A stretch of 64,000 nt of DNA, from assembly GCF_963678635.1 (NCBI RefSeq), contig NC_087071.1, forward strand, positions 7,641,624 through 7,705,623, read 5' to 3'. Shown piece after piece: positions 1-10,592 of this stretch. The stretch comes from Symsagittifera roscoffensis (lineage: Eukaryota > Xenacoelomorpha > Acoela > Convolutidae). The position numbers were made by a program, and so were the translations under genes. A model generated the notes under the pieces. It was not told the origin of the DNA and made no database searches. It was given only the letters and a program-made list of their open reading frames with translations. How positions within the stretch are numbered: position 1 is the stretch's first letter; each line of letters starts with the position of its first letter.

Positions 1-1721
1 TTTGTCTTCTATTTTTAGTTTTTTTTGGGTGATTAAATTTTTTTGATAATCTGTATATCAAAGGTTGTCTTGTTGTACATGTGTTGGAGTACAAAAATGA
101 CAACCAATCGAACGAGACAGTGTGTTAAAAAAGTTGGACCTGAGTTTTGGTACAAAAAATCGAAGACATTTTCTCTGAAAGCTTGCTTCAGGATACTTTT
201 CAAAGTTTTTGTAACTAAAGTTCTGTATACTAAGTTATGAGACATTCAGAAGAAAAAAGGCGTTTTTTTAACAAAAACGTTTATACTTTTTTCAAGTATG
301 TATTTTTTAAAATATCTTCTTCCATAACAAAAACTAAAATTAGAACAACATTTTGTTCTACGTCAACAGTAAAACGGTCTATGGGACTACCGTGCAAGTA
401 GCACAAAATTTTCCGACCCTAACCTCAAAAGAAACAATGTCGTTTTTTTGGCATGTTGTGATAAAAGGAGCGAATCAAAAACACTGGATTCCAATAATAA
501 TAAGAAAACGTTACTCAACTAAAACTTAATTCTTACGTTTTAAAATAAGCTATTGTAAGCTTTTGAGCATCTACAATAAGACTGCTCGCTCGCTATATCC
601 GCTCGAAAAAAGACGAACAATCAAAAAACTAAAACCAGTTTTTCTCGGCACTAGTAGAAAAAAAAGGTTAAATGTGCTTCAAATCACAACTGTAAGGGTT
701 TTAATATGATATATCATTCAACCCTGTCTGTTGAATATTTGCGGTAGTTGATTTTGCGCGAAAAACAAAAGGTTGAAAGAGAAACTAAAAAACACCTGGA
801 TACAAAGTTTTTTTCCCATTTTCAATCGGAATGCCATCTGAAGCTGAATTGGTTTAGAGTTTGAGTAGTTTCAAGAAAAAAAAACCTTTCAGTCAACTCA
901 TAATCGGGGTCAATGTCCTACATGATAATTCTCTTTAATGAAATATTCTTCTTCTCTAAGACCACTAAAATCTTAAATTTTTTCCTCTCATGAGTTTCTA
1001 TTGCTTAAGAAAAATGCAAGAAAAATGTTTTCGATTTTAATGTTCGTAGTCTGCAAGTTTTTTTTTCAAGAAAAACATATTTGTAATTTCGTATTTTGTT
1101 GTTGATTGCCTTTTTAAAGTTTATTATGGATGCTTAAAAATTTGAATATATTTAACATAATTATTTAACGAAACATAAAAACCTTCAATTTTCAGAGCTA
1201 AATCATTTTTGCCGATGCTTCAGCTTCTCTTTGAGTTAGAATAAAGTTTTTCACAACTCTTTTGTTTACTCTGAAACGCTGTTATATGCAAAATTTTTCG
1301 TTTTCTTCCCTCTCATTATCATTCCGTTATCCTCACCATAGTTATTGTTGTTTTTATTTGCCATTGAAAAAGCCGAAATCACAACTTATTGAACGAGTAA
1401 TTATTCGTAAATACAGCTGAATTACAAATTTGAAACAAACAATGGACTTCATTTTCTAAAGAACGCCATGATATTGTTTGAACTATATTTAGTTTTTCAA
1501 TTTCGATCAGGTCTTCGATATAGGAAATGCGGTCACTTTAAAAGGTTACTTTTTCCAGAGAAAAAAAACGTTACGAATTTTTATTGTGTTACTCCTTAGA
1601 AACTGAGCCAGTCAGTATTTTACAACCAACCCCTCCCCCCAGATACTGACTTGCATAAGACTATTTTGGGATAAAATAGTTTTTTTTCGAATTGAAGCCG
1701 CCAAAAACTACGTTATCATTT
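1..1721. other. AT-rich non-coding stretch
   Basis: No credible coding sequence: the open frames are short, low-complexity and rich in Phe, Lys and Asn. Homopolymer A/T runs are frequent. A short segment near 570-610 (AAGACTGCTCGCTCGC) resembles the edge of the repeat family seen at 7.0, 18.7 and 19.3 kb, so this may be an old remnant of it. Intergenic or intronic DNA is equally possible. Confidence 0.6.
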
Positions 1722-2612
1722 CCCAACTGACCTCCATAGACCGAAATTGATAATCTTACAATTCCCTAAATTAAAATTTTTAAAAAATACTAGTCATGCA
1801 TACTAACTCCTACTTTTTGCTGAATTGCTGTCATCAAGTTTTCAAATAACTTTCTTCTTGTTTTGGCATGAAAATCAATGTATCGCAGAAAACAAAAAAT
1901 CTTTTTGTCAAAAAAAAAAGAAATCATATAATTGTCATATATAGAAATTGCATGACTAACACAATTTTGAAGGCGACAGCAGATAATTTTCTAAGTAGTT
2001 TCAAAAGAGCACCAAAAACGTTTCGTTTTTCCAACTGCAAAAAGTTTTATGGCAGTCAAACAAACATTTTTCAAACAAAATAGTCCTGGACATTGTCCTG
2101 CATACAAAAGAAAGTTTTTTTTTCGTTTCTCTGAATCATTTTTTGTAAATGCTCAAAGATTTATTTCTTAAGATTGGCATGTTTTTGTATGCCTTGATCA
2201 AGCCTGACTAATTAAACATTCAATTTTTTAAAATGACCATTGTTTATTGATAAACAATATAAAAGTTCAATTTTTTAATATATCATATGTGTACGACAAC
2301 TTTAAGACCATTCCTGTCGTGTCCAATGAATTGTAAATGTAAGACGGTCAATCCGTTGGTGACTCTGTTTTGAGGAAACTAAGTTCTATAACCAACTCGA
2401 TTACCAACACTTCCCAAAAATTTTGAGAATAAAATTACTTTGAAAAACTCATTTTAATTTTGGTTTTTGGTGAAATGTTGTCAAACAATTTCAATATAGG
2501 AAAAATCAAAAAATCATAGATTTTTCATGCAATTTTTTGCGACTATGGAATTGTATGAAAATTGTATGTCTTCCATGAAAATTGTATGATTAGGACTTTT
2601 GGTCAACCCTGG
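1722..2612 (+). mobile_element. Foldback/MITE-like element, copy A
   Basis: About 0.9 kb. The left end reads CCCAACTGACCTCCATAGACC and the right end reads TTTTGGTCAACCCTGG, so the ends are inverted relative to each other around a GGTCAACCC-type core. Shared internal landmarks with the copies at 13.5 and 23.6 kb include the phrase TTTTTGTATGCCTTGATCAA, GTAAGAC(G/C)GTCAA, and clusters of the unit CATACAATTTCCATATATGG near the right end. It encodes no transposase, so it would be a non-autonomous DNA element. This is the most diverged of the three long copies. Target-site duplication is not clear. Confidence 0.7.
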
Positions 2613-5430
2613 TACTTTTTTCAAAAAGGTTTGAATAACTGTAATTTTGAAGCACTCTTTCAGAATAGAACTGTTCTTTAAAAGATTGCTCGGCCGCATA
2701 TGATTACAAACTATTTTCATTTTGCTGAACTTTTGTGGAATTTGGCAATCAATTTGTTGTAGAAAAGATAGATTCTTGCTCCTGTGAGTTACAGTTATAT
2801 CCACCTCGAATTTTTTTGGAAAATGTTATTTTCCCAAAATAGTTAATTTTTGATCCAAAATTTTTTAAAAGACGCCGAACATCAATCAAAAATTGAGGTT
2901 TCTCTGAGCCTTAACAAACCTCAATTATTATCACTTTTAGAGAATAAAAATGTTCGAAAACTTTGTTGCTTCAAATTTTTACTGTGCGCAAAATTTTTCA
3001 GCAACAAGCGCAACTTAAGGTTTGCGGTAAAAATCCGATAAAAATAATCGCATACCTTTACTTGCTAGTTCAAGCTAAATTTGCAATACAAGATTTATTT
3101 TTTCCATTAGAAAAGTTGTTTTAATGATGTTTAAATCTCTGATTGTGTCAATTATTTACATATAAACGTTACCACGTTCATTGCATTTACCCTAACTGAA
3201 ATTCTAAAAATAAAACTGCACAAAATCTTAAAAAGCGCAAACTATTTTTGCTCAGTTTTAATTGGATCTCATCAAAGTATTTTTGGTCACAAAGACCTCA
3301 TTTTTCAGGCTGATTTAGTTCTTCCCTTCCGATTGATTAATTTTTGTCACATCAATCACTCCACTTGATTTTTTACTTGAAGTCTTCGAATTTTAATTTG
3401 GCTCTATGAGACCTTGAAATTGTTTTCAACTCATCTAACTAAATTTTAATTTTTTTCGTTAACGGTAGTAATTGCGCAAAACTTCAAATGTCAAATTTAT
3501 CAAGCATATAGAGAAAATTTTCGGAAATTGTTGATAAAAACAATGTAAGATTTCGTGGGAAATTCAGTTTTGATACTTTTTCGCTTTTATTTGTAAACGT
3601 GTACTTTTTTAATGCGGAATTTTTTTTTCGAGATACTATTTGTTAAAAAAAACTTATTATGAAAAAAATATTTGTACGTCTATTGCCTTCAAATCGGTGA
3701 AATAGTTTGATTTCAGGCATAAAGATTTCAGACAAGTTAGTTGGTCCAAATACTGGATTTTTTCCGCAAAATAAATCACTTCGAAATTTTTCCATTTTTC
3801 TTTCAGACTGCATCAATTCCCTAAAAAAGGAGAAGTTAGTTCAGGAGGGTCCATAAAATTTAGTCGGAGTGTTGAAAAACTTGCCCGAGGTATCACCAGT
3901 CGCTCTTTTGTTTAAAAGCTGAACTCTTTTTTTTTCACCTCTGCTCCGGTTGCAAATCGTATCAATAAGAGACTTTGAGCCGATTGTCAATCAAATCAGT
4001 TTCTGGATGATACATTGGACACTTTCAACAAAAAGATGATTATAAATTAATTTTACTTCTACTCTTTGTTTTTTTAAGTTATTTTAAGAAAACCTGAGCA
4101 TTCGCAAGATTTTTGTATTTTGATTCGACGAAATGCATAGCTTTGCAATTATAAATCACGACAAATATTTTACTTATTGAGATGATATAAAAGTAACTTT
4201 CAGTCACTTGATTAAATACCAAACGAAAAGTTAAAAATATATATTTAGCTTTATCATTTAAGAGCTTGATGGGCGTTTATTGTTCTTTCTTATTTGAGTT
4301 GCTTTTTAATGACTGCATCTAAGTGTTTAGCAAGTGCTAACGAGTATAACAATTGTTTTCATTATTTCAGTTTTTAATAATTACCTCTTGATAAAAACAT
4401 TTTCGAAACAAATTTGAGTAGAGTTGAAGAGACTTTCTTTATTTGCTTTTAACAATTTGAACACATACATTGTAACGCAGTACTCAAAGTATGTCTCCAA
4501 ATATTGATTAGAGAACTTTGTCAGTCAAGTGTCGACTTCATTCCATATCAGTTCAATGAAATTTCCCTCATTCTCGAACTCTCATAAAATATCGGGTCAG
4601 GTTTTCAATTAACGCAAAAAAAGACATAAACTTTTTTCATTTCTAAATGAGTAGCTGGCCTTAAAAGGAAAAACTTGTCATTTTAGGTTCTAGTCCCCTG
4701 GGGTTGATTTGGAGAACCGTTTCTGATTTTATCAGTTTATTATCACTTTTTTCTCAATTTTTGCCCTTTTTTCAATACTGTGCAAATACTCTGTCTTTTT
4801 TCAGCAATTTTCTTTTCTTTAAAAACAACCGGTGGTTTTAAGTCTTTAATTTAAAAAATTTGTTGAAATTTATGATATATTTGACTGATTTTCAATTTGT
4901 TTTTGTTTTTCCAGGACACAAAGACTTGGGCTATTTTTGGACTTTTTGCCCCTGGTATAAATGTATCCCCCTCCCATCTGTCTCCACTCTTAAAACCCGA
5001 TAAAGGAACATAACTTCGATTAACGTCAACTTATTTGTCTGATTTGCATTTTACCATTTGCGTTTACCATTTTTTCACTATTCCCAAATAAGAACTTGGA
5101 GTGTCAAAATGTTTAAAATAACAGTAGGAAAAAAGAGGCAAAATCAAGAAAATCCGGGGCTGAGTTTTAATTAAAGGAAGAGTATCTTTTAAGACATCTT
5201 GACAATTAAATAAATCCCTGGTAAGGAAACTTATGAACAACTTTAGGAACAACTTATAACAACTTATAACAACTTCCATCTATTATCGCTGAGTCCGAAT
5301 TAGAGTTACTAGTCTCATTTTCAAATCTCTTTAATTCTTTTTAAAACTCTTGAAGGCTCCAGCTTAAGACATCTGAAGTCAAAACAAATTTGAAAATATC
5401 AACAACGAAGAAGACTTACTTTTGCCCAAA
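2613..5430. other. Non-coding stretch upstream of a candidate first exon
   Basis: AT-rich with no supported gene. A minus-strand frame at 5064-5279 and a plus-strand frame at 2850-3041 are short and lack domain character. A short tandem of AACAACTTATAACAACTTAT occurs near 5,250. If the candidate gene beginning at 5,431 is real, its promoter and 5' UTR lie in the last part of this stretch, but I see no convincing TATA element at a proper distance. Confidence 0.5.
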
Positions 5431-5632
5431 ATGAAAACAAACTGGTCCGTTGAAAAAATCAACAACAATAACAAAAACATTATACTTGAAGTAGAGCAAT
5501 CAAAAAACATTCGAAGATGCTTATTGCATCGAAGTTATCGCAAGTCGGTGATTTCAGTTTCGTCTTTGAAGTTAATTGTGCTTATTTTACTATTAACTGA
5601 AGCTATCGTTGATGCTCGGAACCTTAGATGGG
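5431..5632 (+). CDS. Candidate first coding exon of a small secreted protein
   Basis: The ATG at 5431 opens a frame of 67 codons that ends exactly at a strong splice donor (GG|GTAAGT, intron GT at 5633). The peptide has a polar, Asn/Lys-rich leader of about 45 residues, then a hydrophobic stretch (LKLIVLILLLTEAIVDA) that resembles a signal peptide or signal anchor with a cleavable Ala, followed by RNLRWG. A signal peptide starting from an internal site is unusual because the N-terminal extension is long. The exon ends one base into a codon (phase 1), and the acceptor at 9526 restores an open frame. I do not recognise the family. A chance ORF beside a chance donor remains possible. Confidence 0.4.
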
Positions 5633-6974
5633 GTAAGTACTGACTTTGCTATGCTATTTTTAATAATTTTACTGCTAAATTTGAAAGAAATAGATTTATT
5701 TAAAAATTTTTCGCGAAATTTGAAAAATTAATAATTTGAAGTGTAAATCCTTAGAGATAAATTTAAGAAACGCTTTTTTTATTCAACTCATTTTCCTTCC
5801 AACACACACTTAGATCTGGTAATGAATTCATCAAAAAAGAAGTTTTTATACCTATATCTAATCATAAAAATAGACAAAACCCTCTCAAAAGAAAAAAAAT
5901 TAGGAAGATGGAATTCAAGTACAATAAGCTGACATATTTTGCTTTAGCTACCATGAGATGTCATTTGCTGATTTAAGTACCAATTGTAGTCAAATCTCTC
6001 TTAATTTATGGTAATTGCTTTAGTAAATTAGTTCTTCCAACAAAAGTTTGACCGATTTGCTATTCAAGGCAGCAGCAAGTATAGGTTAAAAAAATATAAT
6101 AAAGAAAATATTAAAGACATGATAAAAATTCTTTGATTAAAAATTGCCATTTCAGACATGACTTTTGATCATTGATAATTAATTGATGACACATATATGA
6201 AAAAATTCAAATCAATGATGACTTGCTATTTTATATTTTTGTTATCACAGTTGTTTTAAATATTGAGCACTTTTATTTCAAAAAGAAATCTCGACCTGTG
6301 AGCTCTCTGCGCTAAAGAAGAGTTGCTAACAAAAAACAATGAATTATAGGTGAATTACTTTAAAACTTTAAAACGCTAGAGCTCCCGCAATATTAAGAAA
6401 ATTGAAAAATATCAATACCAAACATTGTAAATAATTTTTGTTGCACTTTTTAAAATGTGCATAGTAATTAGAATTTTGTTCGAAAATTAACAACAACAAG
6501 CCTAAATTTTAGTTTCGTTTTTCTTCATGCATTTCAATTAACAAAAAAAATAACAACAAATCATTCCCGATTGATTGATGAAACATCGCTGAGCGGTTGA
6601 TGAAACATCGCTTTATTAGGAACAAATTGATGAAATTATTGCTAAGTCATTAGTGTTCAACAAATTATCAACGATTCGTCAATAGATCATCGATGAATTA
6701 TCGACGATTCATCGCTTAAAAGTTTATCAAAAAATCTTTGATGATTCATCGCTAACATATTGCTGAGCCAAGAACCAACAACAGTTTTTTAAGCAGTGTA
6801 ACCCTTAAAATAAACACAAAATCAGTGATGAGTACCTCTGGACAATTGGGAAGGCGAATAGTTGTCATTACACGATTCAAAAAAAATCTTGCTCCTCTGC
6901 ATTATTACAGTGCGCTCGAATAATTAAAACAGTGCGCGGCGTATAAAAATTTTAAGCAGAGTCACAAATAGGTA
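5633..6974. other. Putative intron sequence
   Basis: AT-rich, no ORF of interest. If the exon pair 5431-5632 / 9527 is real, this is the 5' part of a roughly 3.9 kb intron. It includes an isolated acceptor-like TTTCAG near 6,155 and a stretch of self-complementary short repeats at 6,570-6,750 (listed separately). Confidence 0.4.
6568..6750. repeat. Cluster of ATCGATGATTCATCG-like short repeats
   Basis: The unit GATGAAACATCGCT occurs twice in direct repeat near 6,578 and 6,600. It is followed by a run of words built from ATCAACGATTCGTC, ATCATCGATGAATTATCG and ACGATTCATCGC. Many of these are near-palindromic, so the stretch can fold back on itself. It looks like a decayed satellite-type array rather than a gene or regulatory site. 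Confidence 0.5.
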
Positions 6975-7575
6975 TTCCTACTCGTTTCTTGTTAGTTATG
7001 TTGTTGAAGTCACTTGGAAGTTTACCAAGCCTGCTTGATGCAAAACATTGCTTATTGTTCCGACTTTCGATACAAAAGCAACGGAATATTTGTGCTCGGG
7101 GTGGGTTTTTTTCATCAGACAAAGTTTGACTTTTTAACTAGCCATTTTTGACGGATTTTTTTTTACATCTCTCGAAAGGTACGGTTGTCCTGAGCTTAAA
7201 TTTGAAAAGAAATTTTTACTTGTGATCATTTTCCGTAAAGTTATGCGGGATTAAAGATTGCCATTTTGGCCAATATGAAACATTTAACGCGCGATATATC
7301 TCGCGCTATTAACGCGTAAGCGGAGACTTAATCCGTCGTAGAAATCGTTCCAAATTAGTTGAAGGAAGCTTATTTGCCATAATTGATGTGTTACTGGAAC
7401 CGAATTTTGTCACTAATTACTTTATACGGCGTGTGGAGGGAAAATTAACAAAAAATTTTTCATTTCATTTTATTTTTTTTACAATTAATTTTTTCATGTT
7501 ATTACTGCTTCATTGACATTAAGAGGCAGTCGGAATATTCAGGGCTTCGCTCTGATACGAGCAGTCTTGTTATTT
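6975..7575 (+). repeat. Dispersed repeat family E, copy 1
   Basis: Shares long stretches with 18.71-19.19 kb (same orientation) and 19.28-19.70 kb (opposite orientation). Diagnostic words are ACGGAATATTTGTGCTCGG, the TAACGCGCGATATATCTCGCGCTATTAACGCG palindromic segment near 7,288 (given here only in part: CGCGCGATATATCTCGCGC), and the end GATACGAGCAGTCTTG. No coding capacity is evident. It is probably a non-autonomous mobile element. It is unrelated by sequence to the CCCGGG-ended family. Confidence 0.65.
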
Positions 7576-7774
7576 TATAGCAGTTTTTAAACAAAACAAA
7601 AAATGGGAAAAATGTTGCACTTATAAAAAAAACACTACCGAAGATGCAGCATTCTTCTCAATTTTAACTCTGATAAATGAAAATCAAAACGAAACTTGTA
7701 TTTCGGCTGTGTTTTCATTGATCATTCAGGTGCTACTCAATTCAGATGAACTCGCCATGACTACCAAAAAGCAT

Positions 7775-8291
7775 CCCGAATTTACCAAAAATCCTTCTCA
7801 TACAATTTTCAAAAATGGGCAAAAATGCTTATTATACAATTTCCTACAACTCCAGACGTACAGCAAACTTTGAAATTAGGCTATAAAATTTGAAGCCAAA
7901 AGTTTTACTTGTCGAAAATTGTTGCCTGATTTTTTTGGCTTATTTAAAAACATCTTATATTTAAGAACAATAAAATTTCAAATTTAGATTCGTATAACAT
8001 GTTTAATGCAATTTTGTTTCTTTGGTATGAAAAATTACCCCGAAGACAAAATAATGAATTTTTGCCTGCCAAATTTTTTTCTCGAAAAACTCTAATTTGA
8101 AAATGAACGTGATTTTGCGACTAAAAACGGAGCAGAAATGTTTCATGTAAAAAAAATTACTTATCATACAGTTTTCATATATAGATATTGTATGATAAAC
8201 ATTTTTTCCATACTTTTTGTGTACGAAATTGTATAATTTGCTTTTTTTTAATGAACTGTGTGATAAACATTTTTGTGTATGGAGGTCAACT
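7775..8291 (-). mobile_element. Foldback/MITE-like element, copy D (shortened, inverted)
   Basis: The left end (CCCGAATTTACCAAAAATCC then TTCTCATACAATTTTC) matches the reverse complement of the right end of the 23.6 kb copy. The right end (TTTTTGTGTATGGAGGTCAAC) is the reverse complement of that copy's left end. It is therefore the same family inserted in the opposite orientation, internally shortened to about 0.5 kb. It retains the CATACAGTTTTCATATATAG half-palindromes. No coding capacity. Confidence 0.6.
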
Positions 8292-9526
8292 ACAACTTGT
8301 ATTCACATACGGACTGCTATATTTGATACTTTATTGGTCTTTTTACGAAATTTAATCTCCGAAAAACAGAAAAAATTAAACTTTGAGTTCAATTTTCTCT
8401 GAAATTTCCTTCAGCAAAATTGCTAAGTCCAAAGATTTGTGGTCTACAGCAATTGATTTTCTTGTTTTCTGCCACGAATTTCGTCAGCAGCAACAAACTG
8501 AGATAATTTGATATACGGATGTGTTGTTCGGTTTGGACAGTGATATTTGCCTAGTAACATTATTCAAACCATTAAAATTGGTGCAGTAAGGTTTCCGTTA
8601 TACAGAGCTGATATAAATTATCCGGACAAAATGAATAAAAATTTGAAAAATTTAAACGCATCTTTCTCAAATTGGGTTGATTTTAGACAACAAAAAATGA
8701 TGACTAACCTTGCTTAAAAATTTACCCGAAAGAAATGATGTTTTGCAAAATACGGGCCCAAAAAATTACCGCAAAAAGGATCGTTTTTGGCTTTGATCAG
8801 TCAATCAGAAAACACTCCAAAGCTAATTGATTGTTTACTGACAAAACTATATCACTGTTAGCCTCCTATGTAGGCCACCAAAAATTAAGGAGGGTATAAT
8901 CTCCATCTTCATATTGTTAAATTGACGTTTTTGCCTATCAAACGAAAATAAAGTTGTTGATACAAAACTGACAAAATATACCTTTGTTAAGTTTTGGTGG
9001 GGTACATGAAAGCCCTGCAGTGATATAATTTTGTCATTAAATAAACAATTGGCTTTGGAGTATTTTCTGATTGACTAAACAAAGCCAAAAATTGTCGTTT
9101 TTATGGTATTTTTTGGATCCGAATTTCGCAACACAAATTGCATCATATTAATTCAGGTAATATTTTAAACAAGCTTTCTGTTTCCCCCTCAAAATAAGTA
9201 ATCATTGGCTCCAAAAGCGCCTTTAGATATTGTTTAAAATTTTATAGCCAAACATGGATATCTCAAATTAGTACAAAGGGGGACTCTTTGGGTCGGCAGG
9301 GGGTCAAAACCATGGCGGCAAGCTACTCAAAACTACTCGTGCGCTGCAGCTTACTAAATGAACTCTTGTTAAAGAAAATCTGCGTTCAGTTAGTTTCAAA
9401 TAACTGATCTTGATATTTGATATCCGGAAGCTCAAAAAACGGTAGCCTCGAGTTGGGGGGTGGGGGTGTTTTGTTTACCTAAGCCAACTTTTAAAACATT
9501 TTTCCAACTGTTTGTCTATGTTTCAG
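8292..9526. other. Non-coding stretch (putative intron end)
   Basis: No gene seen. It contains an imperfect inverted repeat: sequence near 8,790-8,850 (GATCAGTCAATCAGAAAACAC) is mirrored near 9,050-9,085 (GGAGTATTTTCTGATTGAC), with related words between. This suggests an old foldback insertion of about 0.3-0.4 kb. The stretch ends in a short pyrimidine-rich tract and TTTCAG at 9521-9526, used by the candidate exon that follows. Confidence 0.45.
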
Positions 9527-9792
9527 GAATGCGCGTGTCAACTAAGAGAAGTGTGGACAATTCAAGGAACATTCTCTTGTCAGCTCATCAGCCTCGGAGC
9601 AGAATATCACAAACCGAACATGCCCCCCTTCACTTGAGCAGAGAAGTCATACCAGACGGAGTTATGCTTCAGCTACGCACGCCGATGCATTACACAGTCA
9701 CTGCTATAAAAAAATATATAAAAGTTCAAAATATTAACAACAAATGTTATAACAAAAAACGGGAAAATATTTCAATAAATATGATTCTGTAA
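9527..9792 (+). CDS. Candidate second coding exon of the small secreted protein
   Basis: Begins right after TGTCTATGTTTCAG. Joining the single leftover base of the 5431-5632 exon gives Gly and keeps the frame open to a TAA at 9790-9792. The peptide starts MRVSTKRSVDNSRNILLSAHQ, is Arg/Ser-rich with possible dibasic KR processing, and reaches VIPDG before becoming A/T-rich and Lys/Asn-rich. The true exon may therefore end earlier through a weak donor, for example after codon GGA at 9660. If it is terminal, the product would be about 155 residues. No domain recognised. Confidence 0.4.
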
Positions 9793-10468
9793 AATTTTGC
9801 TGAAATTTTTAGATCAAGATGTTTTTCTTGTATTTTTTCATTTTTTTATAAAACAATCCTGAATTTCTTGAATACAGTGTTTTGTTTCCAAGAGTCTCTT
9901 CATTTTGATTTCAAAAAAAAAATCGAAAGTTTTTTCGACATTTTTTTTGGCCGTAAGACCATGTTTTGGCCAAAATTTCTGCGGCGCAGGCAAAACTTTT
10001 CGAAAAAACAGGCCAGAAAAGCGCTTTTAGGCACTTTTTGGAAAGTTTTGACAAAAAAATCTAATAATAAACGATCCCCCCCCCCCCTAAATCCGCCCCT
10101 ACTCTGACCATCCAAAGGGTCCATTTCATGACACCCCTCTTTTGTTCATTGACCCTTTAAAGTTTTAAGGTACCTTTGGATCCCTTATAATTTTTTTTGA
10201 GAAGAGCCTTATAACCTCCAAAGCCCCCCTCCCCCCTTCCAATAGATAAGTTGATATCTTCCACACCAGCATTTAAATCAGATTAAATCTGCTGTAAGTA
10301 AAACACTCGATTCTGGCTGGCTGAAAACTCCCATTTAAAACAAGTAAACATCCTCACCCCCCTCCCCCCCCCCCCCCCAACTGCTCTTGGGGTAGGATGT
10401 TAGCGTGGTCCAAAAAGTATTCTAGAAGTATAGCACGGACTGTTTTGTTTTGTTTCTTTGCCAAAAAG
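9793..10468. other. Non-coding stretch with two poly-C tracts
   Basis: The complementary open frames at 9,868-10,124 are low-complexity and not supported as genes. C-rich runs occur at about 10,077-10,100 and 10,354-10,379, the latter with a near-uninterrupted run of C, so the minus strand could form G-rich structures. The stretch ends in a T-rich tract (TGTTTTGTTTTGTTTCTTTG), suitable as a polypyrimidine tract for the exon starting near 10,469. Confidence 0.45.
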
Positions 10469-10592
10469 GCAGAGGATTATGACGAAGAAAACTCTTTGAA
10501 GGACCTGATGACTGTCTTGTACGGGGACGAGGGGGATGATGACGAAGTCGTGGAGGAAGCCAGAAGTTTCACCAACAATTTCTCAAAGAGCA
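10469..10592 (+). CDS. Candidate acidic coding exon
   Basis: Lies between a polypyrimidine tract with AG at 10468 (or CAG at 10472) and a clear donor, A|GTAAGT, at 10593. Its base composition is distinctly higher in G+C than the surroundings. The translation begins AEDYDEENSLKDLMTVLYGD, then is strongly acidic (DEGDDDEVVEE), and ends SFTNNFSKS. It exits in phase 1, as does the first exon. An acidic spacer of this kind is common in precursors of secreted peptides. Its link to the 9,527 exon is inferred from strand and order only, since no strong donor joins them. Confidence 0.4.

Noticed and set aside
9868-10124. Overlapping ORFs on both strands (79 and 74 codons)
   Set aside because: Low-complexity Phe/Lys-rich frames that end in the poly-C tract; no independent support.
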